A stretch of 64,000 nucleotides of DNA. Source: Cupriavidus sp. D39 (lineage in GTDB: Bacteria; Pseudomonadota; Gammaproteobacteria; Burkholderiales; Burkholderiaceae). The notes under the pieces were generated by a model, which had not been told where the DNA came from, made no database searches, and was given only the letters and a program-made list of their open reading frames with translations. Both the position numbers and the translations under genes were made by a program. Of the stretch, positions 56,455-64,000 are shown in pieces (position 1 is the first letter of the stretch; the number at the start of each line of letters is the position of its first letter). Location: assembly GCF_026627925.1 (NCBI RefSeq), contig NZ_JAPNLE010000009.1:992001-1056000 (forward strand), given 5' to 3'.

Positions 56455-57338
56455 TCACACTACCGCCTCGCCGGTGATCTGCGTGCGGTACATCAGGCGC
56501 CGCGTGAACGGATCGAAACTGTCGCGCCGGTGCATCGTGCAACGGTTGTCCCACAGGATCATGTCGCCGAGCTGCCACTGCTGCCCCCAGACAAATTCCG
56601 GCTGCGTGGCATGGGCCCAGAGCGCATCAAGCAGCGCCTCGCTCTCTTCGAGCGGCAGGCCGGCCAGGTAGGCGTTGCGGCGACGCCCGAGAAACAGGCA
56701 ACGCCTGCCCGTGACCGGATGGGTGCGCACGACCGGATGCACGGCGCCCACGGTGTGACGGGGATCCGTGATGTCACGAAAGCCTACGCGCAGCTCCCCG
56801 CGCTATTGCGGCTGGCGTCATGTACGCAGCGCAGGTGATCCGCGCGTTCCTTGAGCTCGCCTGGCAGGGTTTCGTAGGCGCGATACATATTGGCGAAATG
56901 GGTGTCGCCGCCTGTCGGCGGAATCTCCACCGCATAGAGCGCGCTGCCCTTGGGCGGCGTCGCGTTGTAGGTCATGTCCGAATGCCACACCGCCTCGTAC
57001 GATCCCAGGCCGCCGACCGGTTTGCCGTCGACAAGCACGTTCGAGAGCACTGTGATCTCCGGATGCTGCCAGGCGAAGTCCTGGCCCATCTTCTGGCTGG
57101 CCACCGGGGCGCGGTCGAGGTCGCCGAACAGCCGGGAGAAATCGGCGAGCCGCTGCAGCGGCACTTCGCCGTTGCCCCGAAAGCGCAGCACCAGGTGCTC
57201 GGCCCAGGCCTGCCTGACCTGGCGCAACTGGTCGGCGGACAAGTCCTGCCGGATGTCCACGCCAATGACGTCGGCGCCGAGCGCCTTGCCGGAGGGGACG
57301 ATTTCGATCGAGGCGACAGCGAGAGCGGCTTCGGCCAT
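56455..57338 (-). pseudogene. TauD/TfdA-family dioxygenase, frameshifted
   Basis: The first frame covers MAEAALAVASIEIVPSGKAL to CVHDASRNSAG with the iron-binding HxD in AVWHSDMTYN. After a CCCC run (56796-56799, plus strand) the second frame supplies VGAVHPVVRTHPVTGRRCLF, then DNRCTMHRRDSFDP with the distal histidine, and the arginine in RLMYRTQITG. One extra base gives about 294 residues. It is the fourth dioxygenase of this family in the window and resembles taurine/2,4-D-type members rather than those at 14895 and 48779. It diverges from a LysR gene, its likely regulator. Confidence 0.85.
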
Positions 57339-57391
57339 GGCGGATTTCCTTGCGCTTGGTGGTTGGGAATGGCTCCACAGTAGGCCTGGCG

Positions 57392-57446
57392 GATTTATCC
57401 GTCCAATTTCATTATGTGATAGATTTATTTGTCAACGATATAAATC
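57392..57446. promoter_or_regulatory. LysR-type binding sites between the divergent dioxygenase and lysR genes
   Basis: GATTTAT and ATAAATC form a 7-bp inverted repeat (57422-57428 and 57440-57446) with an 11-base spacer, fitting the T-N11-A LysR box. A second copy, GATTTATCCGTC (57392-57403), repeats GATTTATTTGTC (57422-57433) exactly 30 bp upstream, about three helical turns. The layout suggests a recognition and an activation site. Confidence 0.6.
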
Positions 57447-57447
57447 C

Positions 57448-58374
57448 ATGAAATCGAAAATCACGCTGCGCCAGCTGGAAGCCTTCCTCGCCGTGGGCCG
57501 TACGCTCAGCTTCAGCGAGGCCGCCCGGCAGGTCCACTTGTCCCAGCCAGCGCTGAGCGCCACCGTGCGCAAGCTGGAAGAAAAGGTCGATGCGCAGCTC
57601 TTCGACCGCACCACGCGTCACGTGGCGCTGACCCCCGTCGGTGTGGAACTGCTCGGCATCGTGGAGGGGCTGTTCGAGAACTTCGACAGCGCATTCGCAG
57701 CCGTGCGCGACTTTGTGGACGGCAAGCGCGGCCGGCTGGCAATTGCGGCATCGCCCTCACTGGCGGCGGCATTCCTGCCAGAGGTGATCGTCGCATTCGA
57801 GGCGGCGCACCCCGGTGTCGTCGTGCAGGTGCATGACGCCCTGTCGGACGTCTCGATCGAATTGGTGCGCCAGGGCACAGTCGACCTGGCACTGGCTCCG
57901 GTCAAGGCCGACGAGCACGACCTGCTCTACCGCGAGCTGTTTCAAGATAGCCTGGTGCTGCTATGCCATACCGAGCATCCGCTCGCGCAGTCACGCACGG
58001 TGACCTGGCGGCAAATGCAGCCCTACCGCCTGATGTCCCTGAAGAGCACCAGCAGCGTACGCCACCTGATGGAAGCCGCGTACCTGCAGCAAGGCCGCGC
58101 ACTAGCCCCCGCCTTCGAGGTGGAGCATGCTAGCACCGTCATCGGCTTTGTCGCCAACGGCCTGTGCGTGGGGGTGTTGCCGCTGTCCCTGCTGCCGCTG
58201 CTCAGGGTTGGACAGGTCACCTACCGGCGTATTACGCATCCCGAGATACAGCGCACCATCTGCGCGATTACGCTAAAGGCGCGCACGTCGTCTCCGGTCG
58301 CCAGGGCATTTCTCGAGCTCTGCGGCGAGTTCGCGCAAAAGAGAAAGGGCCCGGTAGCCAATGCCGGTCGCTAA
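57448..58374 (+). CDS. LysR-family transcriptional regulator
   Basis: The 308-residue regulator has an N-terminal winged helix (MKSKITLRQLEAFLAVGRTL, then EAARQVHLSQPALSATVRKL). The two-lobed effector-binding domain starts about residue 90 (GRLAIAASPSLAAAFLP). ATG 57448 follows directly on the T-N11-A box, so the regulator probably represses its own gene. It diverges from the dioxygenase, enolase and Bug operon and is its likely activator. The family's coinducers are small acids. Confidence 0.9.
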   Translation: MKSKITLRQLEAFLAVGRTLSFSEAARQVHLSQPALSATVRKLEEKVDAQLFDRTTRHVALTPVGVELLGIVEGLFENFDSAFAAVRDFVDGKRGRLAIAASPSLAAAFLPEVIVAFEAAHPGVVVQVHDALSDVSIELVRQGTVDLALAPVKADEHDLLYRELFQDSLVLLCHTEHPLAQSRTVTWRQMQPYRLMSLKSTSSVRHLMEAAYLQQGRALAPAFEVEHASTVIGFVANGLCVGVLPLSLLPLLRVGQVTYRRITHPEIQRTICAITLKARTSSPVARAFLELCGEFAQKRKGPVANAGR

Positions 58375-58526
58375 CGGCGATATACCGAGATCGCAGCACG
58401 GGCAGGCGTACTTGACGCGAGCGCCGACCATCCCGGGTGCGCCTCACCGCCAATAACTCTGAGTCCTTCTCTGTCAGTTCAACCTCACAAAGCTGCGCTT
58501 CAAAGAGCAAGCCGGGCCGCGGTGCT

Positions 58527-58550
58527 GGCCAGTGCCTCGGCGCACTGGCC
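58527..58550. repeat. 9-bp hairpin-forming inverted repeat
   Basis: GGCCAGTGC (58527-58535) and GCACTGGCC (58542-58550) are perfect complements around a 6-base loop. It lies in the 290-bp gap between the LysR gene and an IS6 relic. No T tract follows, so I do not call it a terminator. Confidence 0.5.
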
Positions 58551-58665
58551 GCGCCATACGGCGGGTTCGCATATGACGGACCAGCAGCTGGACCTGCGTT
58601 TCGTAAGAGACAATTTCGGGCCCGCATCGTGCCACGTTGCCGTAGCGGCCGAGTAAGATGGCGCG

Positions 58666-58960
58666 ATGAGCAAAGCTAAATCGCTCTATCACGGCCATCG
58701 GTTCCCCGCGGCAGTGATCAGCCACGCCGTGCGTTGGTGTCTCCGCTTCAACCTGAGCCTGCGCAACATCGAAGAGCAGTTGTTCGAGCGCGGCGTGGTC
58801 GTGAGCTATGAAGCGACTCGCCGCTGGTGTGACAAGTTCGGCGCGGGCTTCGCGCCGCAAGCCCGACTGAACCTGGCATCTCGACGAGGTGTTCGTGACG
58901 CTGCGCGGCGAACCCTACCTGCTGTGGCGCTGCTGTGGCGCACCGTCGATCTGCCGATAC
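58666..58960 (+). mobile_element. truncated, frameshifted IS6-family transposase
   Basis: The frame opens MSKAKSLYHGHRFPAAVISH, then RNIEEQLFERGVVVSYEATR and WCDKFGAGFA, the standard N-terminus of a group of IS6-family transposases. Near 58868 part of the linker is lost. WHLDEVFVTLRGEPYLLWR, carrying the first catalytic aspartate, appears in another frame before similarity ends around 58960. The rest of the DDE domain is missing. This is a different IS6 subgroup from the relic at 3754. Confidence 0.75.
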
Positions 58961-59004
58961 TGCGGCCCGTGATCGTCAACGTGACAACGCCTGCGGTACT
59001 CCTC

Positions 59005-59433
59005 TCACTTCGTCCCAACAATTATGCAAGTTGCAGTGGCGGTGGCAACAAGCCTGCCATCCTGCAGCAGTTCCCCACTGACGTTGCACACTTCCTTGCC
59101 CCGGCGAACCAGGCTGGCACGCCCAAGCAGAGGACCAGTTCGCGCTGGGCGCAGGAACGAGACATTGAGGTTCAGCGTGGCGCAAAATTCATGTTCGGCC
59201 AGCGTGGCTGTAACCAGGAAGGCCGTCACATCGTCCAGCATCGCACTAAGCATGCCGCCCTGCACTTGCCCGGCCGGGTTCAGAAAAGCGGCGGTCGCCA
59301 CATACTCCGATTCGAGCGTCCCTGCGCTGAGATCCACTGCGACAATCCTTCCGCCCAGCGTGGTCGAAATCGGCGGTGGCGCAATAGCGCCGCGCTGCAG
59401 TCTGGCGAAATAGCTATCCAGCGACATCGTCAT
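59005..59433 (-). CDS. PaaI-like hotdog-fold thioesterase
   Basis: The 142-residue acyl-CoA thioesterase has GQVQGGMLSAMLDDVTAFLV, where HGG is usual (Gln replaces the His before GG), and the beta-strand core LNLNVSFLRPARTG. ATG 59433 is preceded by GGGAGGA. It is the last gene of the minus-strand CoA operon, 22 bp after the enoyl-CoA hydratase. It may release CoA from dead-end thioesters. Its 3' end abuts the IS6 relic. Confidence 0.82.
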   Translation of the reverse strand: MTMSLDSYFARLQRGAIAPPPISTTLGGRIVAVDLSAGTLESEYVATAAFLNPAGQVQGGMLSAMLDDVTAFLVTATLAEHEFCATLNLNVSFLRPARTGPLLGRASLVRRGKEVCNVSGELLQDGRLVATATATCIIVGTK

Positions 59434-59455
59434 GAAATCCTCCCGGCTCTCGCCA

Positions 59456-60226
59456 TCAGCATCCCCTAAACCGCGGCGCGCGCTTTTGCTGCCACGCCAG
59501 CGCGCCTTCACGCAAATCATCCGACGCGTCGGCCTGTGCGATATCGCGGGCTATCTCGTCAGCGTCCAGCCTGCCCGCGGCGATCCGGTTGAGATGCTTC
59601 TTCATGCCCAGCAGCGCGAGCGGCGCCATGCCCGCGAGCGTGCCGCTCAGTTCCACAACCATCTGTTCCAGTGCGTCGGCTGATGAAGCCAACCGGTCCA
59701 GGAAGCCACAGGCCAGCATCTCCTGCGCATTGAACTTGTCTGCCATGAGCAGCAGCCGCTTGGCTGTCGGCAAGGCCAGCCTCGACACATAACGCTCCAG
59801 TCCGCTACGGTAGAACAGCAACCCCAATCGCGCCGCCGGCACAAACATCTCGCAGGCGGGCACCCCGATGCGAAAGTCGCAGGCCAACGCCAGGTCCGTG
59901 GCGCCCCCGTACACGCCGCCGTTCAGCACGGCGATGGTGACGGGCCGCGCCTGCTCCAGCGCGTTGGCCAGTGCCTCGAAGCGTGCGCCGGCGTCGTCCG
60001 CGGCCACATTGCCGATATTGAAGCCGCTGCAAAAATGCCGGCCCATCGCGCCAAGGCGCAGCACGCGCACCTCATGGCGAGCATCGATGGCTGCCAGGTG
60101 CGCGCGCAGCAAGTCAAGATCTTCAAGCTCAAGCCGGTTTGCTACCGCCGGACGCCGCAGCGTGATGGTGGCCACATGGCCGTCGATGACAAGCTCGGGC
60201 GCCTGGCCAGTGACAGTTGTGCTCAT
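59456..60226 (-). CDS. enoyl-CoA hydratase/isomerase family protein
   Basis: The crotonase-fold protein has 256 residues. The first oxyanion-hole segment is GRHFCSGFNIGNV near residue 63 and the second is NGGVYGGATDLALACDFRIG near 102. At the usual catalytic glutamate positions it has AARLGLLFYRSG, so hydratase chemistry is not assured; isomerase or hydrolase activity is possible. It lies seven bases after an RraA-family gene in the minus-strand operon. Confidence 0.87.
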   Translation of the reverse strand: MSTTVTGQAPELVIDGHVATITLRRPAVANRLELEDLDLLRAHLAAIDARHEVRVLRLGAMGRHFCSGFNIGNVAADDAGARFEALANALEQARPVTIAVLNGGVYGGATDLALACDFRIGVPACEMFVPAARLGLLFYRSGLERYVSRLALPTAKRLLLMADKFNAQEMLACGFLDRLASSADALEQMVVELSGTLAGMAPLALLGMKKHLNRIAAGRLDADEIARDIAQADASDDLREGALAWQQKRAPRFRGC

Positions 60227-60232
60227 GCGGCC

Positions 60233-60901
60233 TCAGTGAAAGCCATAGATCTGCATGGTGGACTCGCCCGCCTCGACGCGCGCAAGGATTGCCGCCTCGT
60301 CGGCTTCGCGCCGCCGGGCTTTTTCCACTACCTCGGCGGCCCCGCCGCGCGGCAGCACAACGACACCGTCGCTATCGCCAACCACCAGGTCGCCCGCCGC
60401 GATCCGGCAATCGCCAATCAACAACGGCTCATTGAGCCAACCGATCGCGCCATAGTCCTTGCCGGTGCCGCGAATGCACAAGCCGCGCGCAAAGACCGGG
60501 AATCCGATCTGCTCGAGCAGCACGCCATCGCGCACGCACGCGTCGATCACCAGGCCTGCCAGGCCGCGCACCTTGGCGGCGGTGGTCATGATCTCGCCCC
60601 AGTAGCCATGTTCGTAGACGCCGCTGGCGTGGACGACCAGCACGTCGCCGGGCCGGGCGAGGTCGAGCGCCCGGTGCAGCCAGAGGTTATCGCCCCCGGG
60701 AGAATGCACCGTCAGCGCCGGGCCACACAGGCGGAACTCAGGCGCGACCGGCTTGATGGCCGAAGGCAGAGCGCCGATCTTTCCGCCCGCCTCGTGCAGG
60801 GTCGCGGTCGGCAGCGCGCGCGCCGCCTCGACCACGTCAGGCGCCACGCGTGTGAACTCGCGGCGGGTGGTACTTTCAGCGTCATGCTCTTTCATACTCA
60901 T
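60233..60901 (-). CDS. RraA/HMG-aldolase family protein, copy 1
   Basis: The 222-residue protein resembles 4-carboxy-4-hydroxy-2-oxoadipate (CHA/HMG) aldolases and oxaloacetate decarboxylases. It shows the conserved ALTVHSPGGDNLW, a VVHASGVYEHGYWGEIMTTA segment and the substrate/metal motif GLVIDACVRDG (Arg-Asp). CHA aldolase acts in 4,5-cleavage of protocatechuate or gallate, splitting a keto acid into pyruvate and oxaloacetate. The start overlaps the stop of copy 2 (ATGA). It shares the operon with a LigB-type dioxygenase, supporting an aldolase role. Confidence 0.87.
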   Translation of the reverse strand: MSMKEHDAESTTRREFTRVAPDVVEAARALPTATLHEAGGKIGALPSAIKPVAPEFRLCGPALTVHSPGGDNLWLHRALDLARPGDVLVVHASGVYEHGYWGEIMTTAAKVRGLAGLVIDACVRDGVLLEQIGFPVFARGLCIRGTGKDYGAIGWLNEPLLIGDCRIAAGDLVVGDSDGVVVLPRGGAAEVVEKARRREADEAAILARVEAGESTMQIYGFH

Positions 60902-61559
60902 GCCTCCCTGGTCTGCAACTGGTGATAGTGGAACTGCCGGCGCGCTTCATCGAGCCGCATGCCGCCGCGCACCGCTTCGCGGATCGCGTTCTCCGCTCGT
61001 TCCACCTCTTCCGCTGTGTCAAGCACCCTGGCTTCGTGCTCCTTTGGGATCACCACCACGCCGTCGGCGTCGCCGCGCACGATGTCGCCGGGCTGCACCC
61101 GCGCGTCGCCAATGTTGACCGGGATATTGACGGCTTCGACCTGCACCCGGTCCTTCCCGGTACGCATCCAGTGGTCTTTACTGAACACCGGGTAGCCCAG
61201 CTCCGTGCACAGGGCGACGTCGCGGCACACGCCGTCGATCACGGTGCCGGCGATGCCGCGGCGATGCGCGATCTCGGTCAGGATGTCGCCCCATACGGTG
61301 GCATTGTCCCGCCCGCCGTTGTCGAGCACGAGCACGTGCCCGGGGGCACGTCGTCGATATAGTCGCCCACCGTACCCGGCGGATTGGATGCCGGACCGTA
61401 CAAGAGCGTGTACGCGCGGCCAGCCATGCGGAAGCTACCGCTGCCTGGCTTGATCCGGTAGCACTGGCCCACAATGCCCAGCTTGTCGAGGGCGTCGCTC
61501 AGGGTTGCGGTATCGAGCTTGCCGGCGCGTTCGACGTTGATATCCTTGGTATCGCTCAT
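60898..61559 (-). pseudogene. RraA/HMG-aldolase family protein, copy 2, frameshifted
   Basis: The gene starts MSDTKDINVERAGKLDTATL and runs to VGDYIDDVPPG. Its frame breaks at the CCC/GGGGG runs 61339-61346. The next frame supplies HVLVLDNGGRDNATVWGDIL, GIAGTVIDGVCRDVALC (the motif reads CRD where copy 1 has VRD) and ends at 60898. One extra base yields about 220 residues. It starts four bases after copy 3 and overlaps copy 1, so the three are translated as a unit. Confidence 0.85.
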
Positions 61560-61563
61560 TCTC

Positions 61564-62219
61564 TCAATCCGTAAGCATGTGTTCGTAGTTTCCCCCATCA
61601 CCTCACTGATCGGGGTTCCCGCAAGAATCGCCTTGGCCATCCTGGCTTCCTTCGCAACGATGGACTCCGCGGCCTCGAGCACGCGCTCGATGTCGCGTGC
61701 AGCGATAAAGATCACCGCGCTACGATCGGCCAGCACGTAGTCACCTGCCTTCACCTTGACCGCGCCGATCTGCACCGGCACGTTGGTTCCCTTTTCGACC
61801 ACACGACCGCGAGCAGTGAATGCGGTGAGGCTGCGGCTAAAGATGGGGAAGTCGTAGGCCAGGGCTTCGTCTATGTCACGCACCGGGCCGTCGGCCACCA
61901 CACCCGCGACGCCTCTCGCCTTGGCGCCCAGCGACAGCAGCCCACCCCAGCTACCAGCCTCGATGCCGCTCTGCTGTTCGACCACGATGATGTGGTCCGG
62001 CCCCGCCTCCTCGATGGCCGTGCATCCCAGGTGCCGGGGCGGGCCAGGTGGCGGCTCTCCGGTGCCGAGCCTGACCGTGACGGCCCGGCCCGCGATGCGG
62101 CCGGCGCCGGAGCGCTGCGGCAGCCCGGTAACCGCGCCGGGCAGTTGCAGCTTATCCAGCGCATCAGAAACCGCGCAGCAATCGAGCCGGCGCAGGCGTT
62201 GTACGTTGGTGTCTGTCAT
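61564..62219 (-). pseudogene. RraA/HMG-aldolase family protein, copy 3, frameshifted at its end
   Basis: The protein opens MTDTNVQRLRRLDCCAVSDA. It has HIIVVEQQSGIEAGSWGGLL near residue 85 and VVADGPVRDIDEALAYDFPI with the Arg-Asp motif. At a CCCCC run (61592-61596, plus strand) the frame slips. As written it reads through into copy 2, but one extra base gives the natural ending GGNYEHMLTD and a stop at 61564-61566. The apparent two-domain fusion is therefore an artefact. It resembles RraA-type decarboxylase/aldolases more than copies 1 and 2. The first two-thirds are collinear with copy 2. Confidence 0.82.
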
Positions 62220-62251
62220 AGCGGTGTCCTGTAGCGAATAAGATAACGGCA

Positions 62252-63250
62252 TCATGGCAAGGTGCGCCAGGCGGCGAAGCACAGGCCGGTTCCGGTCAGT
62301 GCCGGGCTGCGGTAGCCGGGCGTGTAGGACACCCATTCGAGGTCCAGCTCCTTGACCGCTTCGACGACGATCAGCCAATTGCGGATTTCCGAGCTGCCGG
62401 CCTGCAGCTGCCTCGGGTCCAGCGAAGCGAGATAGTCGATGTTCTTCTCGCTGATCGCTTTGATGATTGACTCGTCGAGCGCCTCGTCGACGACAAAGTG
62501 GCTCAGACCGCCGGAAGCCAGCACGCCGACGCGCAAATCTTCCGGGTAGGCGGCGATGACCTCGCGCAAGGCGGCCCCAAGCTGCACACAGCGGCGCGGC
62601 GTAGGCTGGTTGGGCGGATCGAACGTGTTGACGATCACCGGAACGATCGGCAGGCTGGTGTCCTGCAGATAGCGCCGGTGGATAAACGAGAAGGCGTGGC
62701 CCTCGAATTGCCCGTGTTCCAGTCCGTCCATGGCCGCGATGTCGAAGTTGCGATCGCACAGCTCGCGGATCATCCAGCGTCCCATTTCGCCATGCACCGG
62801 GTAGTCACGGTCGGCCTCGGGTTCCTGGCGTGCCATGCGCGCCTTCTTGTACCAGCCGTCCGACGTCCCCAGTTCGCTGCGGGCGTTGCGAATCGTCTCT
62901 CCGTAGTAGATGGCGAAGGCCGGGTTGTTGGTCGTGCGGAACAGCTCGGTCTGGTCGTCGCCGACCACAAGCAGCACGTCCAGCCTGGCCGCCCGGATGC
63001 GCTCGCGCAGTTCATCCATGGCCGCCTCGACGCGGTCGTAACGCTCGCCCATCCGGTCAGGCGTTACCATCGCCTCGGCCTCGGCGGGCGCGTTGGCGAG
63101 CAACGTCGCATACGTGGTGGGATTGCCAGCGCGATCGTAGTAATGCGGGTTCTTGGGATCGATCTGGCGGAAACCGTGTTGCCAGTCTTCGCGTTGGGAG
63201 ACCAGCATGATGCTGTGCGACGAGCCGAATGCGGCAACGAGTCTTGCCAT
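62252..63250 (-). CDS. class III extradiol ring-cleavage dioxygenase, LigB-type catalytic subunit
   Basis: The 332-residue protein opens MARLVAAFGSSHSIMLVSQ, with the expected iron ligand H12 of LigB-type dioxygenases. VLLVVGDDQTELF near residue 102 and the late segment LRVGVLASGGLSHFVVDEAL also fit the family. Such enzymes open catecholic or related rings between or beside hydroxyls using Fe(II). No separate LigA-type small subunit is visible. It is encoded between a CoA transferase and three RraA-type aldolases, suggesting a meta-cleavage route ending in aldol cleavage. The ring substrate is unknown. Confidence 0.85.
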   Translation of the reverse strand: MARLVAAFGSSHSIMLVSQREDWQHGFRQIDPKNPHYYDRAGNPTTYATLLANAPAEAEAMVTPDRMGERYDRVEAAMDELRERIRAARLDVLLVVGDDQTELFRTTNNPAFAIYYGETIRNARSELGTSDGWYKKARMARQEPEADRDYPVHGEMGRWMIRELCDRNFDIAAMDGLEHGQFEGHAFSFIHRRYLQDTSLPIVPVIVNTFDPPNQPTPRRCVQLGAALREVIAAYPEDLRVGVLASGGLSHFVVDEALDESIIKAISEKNIDYLASLDPRQLQAGSSEIRNWLIVVEAVKELDLEWVSYTPGYRSPALTGTGLCFAAWRTLP

Positions 63251-63266
63251 TGCTATGTCCTTGGAA

Positions 63267-64000
63267 TCAAACAATAAAACCGGCACGCAACGCTTCGATG
63301 CGCTGCTCGGAATAGCCGAGTTCGGCCAGGATCGCCTGCGTGTCGCAGCCCTGCTCGGGCGCCGGACGGGCCTGAGCTTCGCGCGGATGGCGCGACAGCC
63401 GAATCGGCTGGCCGACCAGCGAGATGTCGCCGAGTTCCGGATGCGCCATCGGCCACGCCATGGCCAGGTGCCGGACCTGCGGGTCGGCAAAGACCTGATC
63501 GATGTTGTGGATCGGCCCGCAAGGCACGCCGGCCTTGAGCAGGCGCTCGGTCCATTGCGCGGTGGTCCGGCCCAGCAAGGCCTCGCCGATGGCGGCATTG
63601 ACGCGCGCGCGGTTCTGTACCCGCTCCGGATCCGTTCCCAGGCCGGGCTCGGTCACCAGGTGCGAAACCTCCAGTGCCTCGCACAGCCGCGTCCACATGG
63701 TCTGCCCGATCGCTGCGATGTTGAGGTAGCCGTCCTTGGTGGCGAACACGCCGGTCGGCACGGTCAGGGGATGTTCGTTGCCGCTCTGCACCGGGACCTT
63801 CTTGTCGATCAGCCATTGCGCGGCCTGGAAGTCGAGCATGGCAATCTGCGCTTCCAGCAACGAGGTCTGCACCCACTGGCCCTCACCGGATGCTTCGCGC
63901 TCCAGCAGTGCCGTGAGGATCCCCATTGCGCAGAAGTGCCCCGCGCACAGATCGGCAATCGGTATGCCAACCCGCATCGGTCCCTCCCCTGGCTTACCGG
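63267..64000 (-). CDS. CaiB/BaiF-family CoA transferase, partial at the window edge
   Basis: Only the C-terminal part, about 244 residues, is inside the window; the reading frame is open to base 64000. GIPIADLCAGHFCAMGILTA is the classic family III segment. EWVQTSLLEAQIAMLD-type sequence (here GQWVQTSLLEAQIAMLDFQA) and LKAGVPCGPIHNIDQVFADP follow. These enzymes transfer CoA between carboxylic acids. It is first among the visible genes of this minus-strand operon. The upstream start and the catalytic aspartate lie beyond the window. Confidence 0.9.
   Translation of the reverse strand, partial: GKPGEGPMRVGIPIADLCAGHFCAMGILTALLEREASGEGQWVQTSLLEAQIAMLDFQAAQWLIDKKVPVQSGNEHPLTVPTGVFATKDGYLNIAAIGQTMWTRLCEALEVSHLVTEPGLGTDPERVQNRARVNAAIGEALLGRTTAQWTERLLKAGVPCGPIHNIDQVFADPQVRHLAMAWPMAHPELGDISLVGQPIRLSRHPREAQARPAPEQGCDTQAILAELGYSEQRIEALRAGFIV

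Noticed and set aside
58527..58550. Hairpin as terminator of the LysR gene
   Set aside because: Good stem but no T tract and more than 150 bp after the stop codon.
61278..62759. A two-domain RraA-RraA fusion protein
   Set aside because: A single missing base near 61594 removes the natural stop; restoring it gives two separate genes four bases apart.

Overview
The window looks like a chromosomal or megaplasmid segment of a Cupriavidus/Ralstonia-type betaproteobacterium (Burkholderiales). This rests on high GC coding sequence with GTG starts, five periplasmic Bug/TctC-type solute receptors, several PF12625-type AraC regulators, an intracellular PhaZ-type polyhydroxybutyrate depolymerase, a three-gene pntAA-pntAB-pntB transhydrogenase and a SorAB sulfite dehydrogenase. 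The genus is an inference from gene content and remembered family features, not from a search.

Layout. 0.2-6 kb: a sigma-54 activator, a TauE/SafE exporter, a graveyard of LysR and IS6 fragments, a beta-hydroxyacid dehydrogenase and an SDR. 6.9-16.5 kb (cassette A): AraC regulator, truncated acyl-CoA ligase, Bug receptor, BKACE enzyme, second AraC, MDR oxidoreductase, TauD dioxygenase, RBBP9-like hydrolase. 16.5-18.2 kb: porin preceded by a porin fragment and followed by a clear terminator. 18.2-27.6 kb, minus strand: a long run of altronate-dehydratase-like small and large subunits, GntR repressor, Ldh2-family dehydrogenase, fused indolepyruvate oxidoreductase, Bug receptor and MFS permease. 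27.8-35.7 kb, divergent plus strand (cassette B): two related small unknown proteins, MDR oxidoreductase, TauD dioxygenase, transhydrogenase, SDR, aminoglycoside-phosphotransferase-like kinase. 36-39 kb: YeiH exporter with SorAB. 39.3-47.7 kb: PhaZ, acyl-CoA ligase, Bug receptor, giant LuxR/MalT-type regulator, Usp-hemerythrin fusion. 47.8-57.3 kb (cassette C): MDR oxidoreductase, TauD dioxygenase, BKACE, MFS, RBBP9-like hydrolase, two Bug receptors, MLE-type enolase, another TauD dioxygenase with a divergent LysR. 58.7-64 kb: IS6 relic, then a minus-strand CoA/aromatic operon (CaiB transferase, LigB dioxygenase, three RraA-family aldolases, enoyl-CoA hydratase, PaaI thioesterase).

How it may work. 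The window reads as an accessory catabolic island: Bug receptors, MFS carriers and a porin bring in organic acids, and repeated enzyme modules degrade them. The pairing of an MDR oxidoreductase with an Fe(II)/2-oxoglutarate dioxygenase occurs three times, and two of those cassettes also hold a BKACE beta-keto-acid cleavage enzyme and an RBBP9-like hydrolase. A logical route is hydroxylation, oxidation to a beta-keto acid, then acetyl-CoA-dependent cleavage. A palindrome, CTATATAG, sits at both divergent promoters of the 27.6-27.8 kb control region and again at a near-identical promoter in front of the AraC gene at 12.29 kb, which suggests one regulon, probably under the GntR repressor encoded in the minus-strand run.

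Data quality. Fifteen single-base indels break fourteen otherwise conserved genes. Fourteen of the shifts are in the direction of a lost base, and most lie at a short homopolymer run. I therefore read most of the 'pseudogenes' as probable sequence errors; the truncated ligase and the IS, LysR, AraC and porin fragments are real decay.
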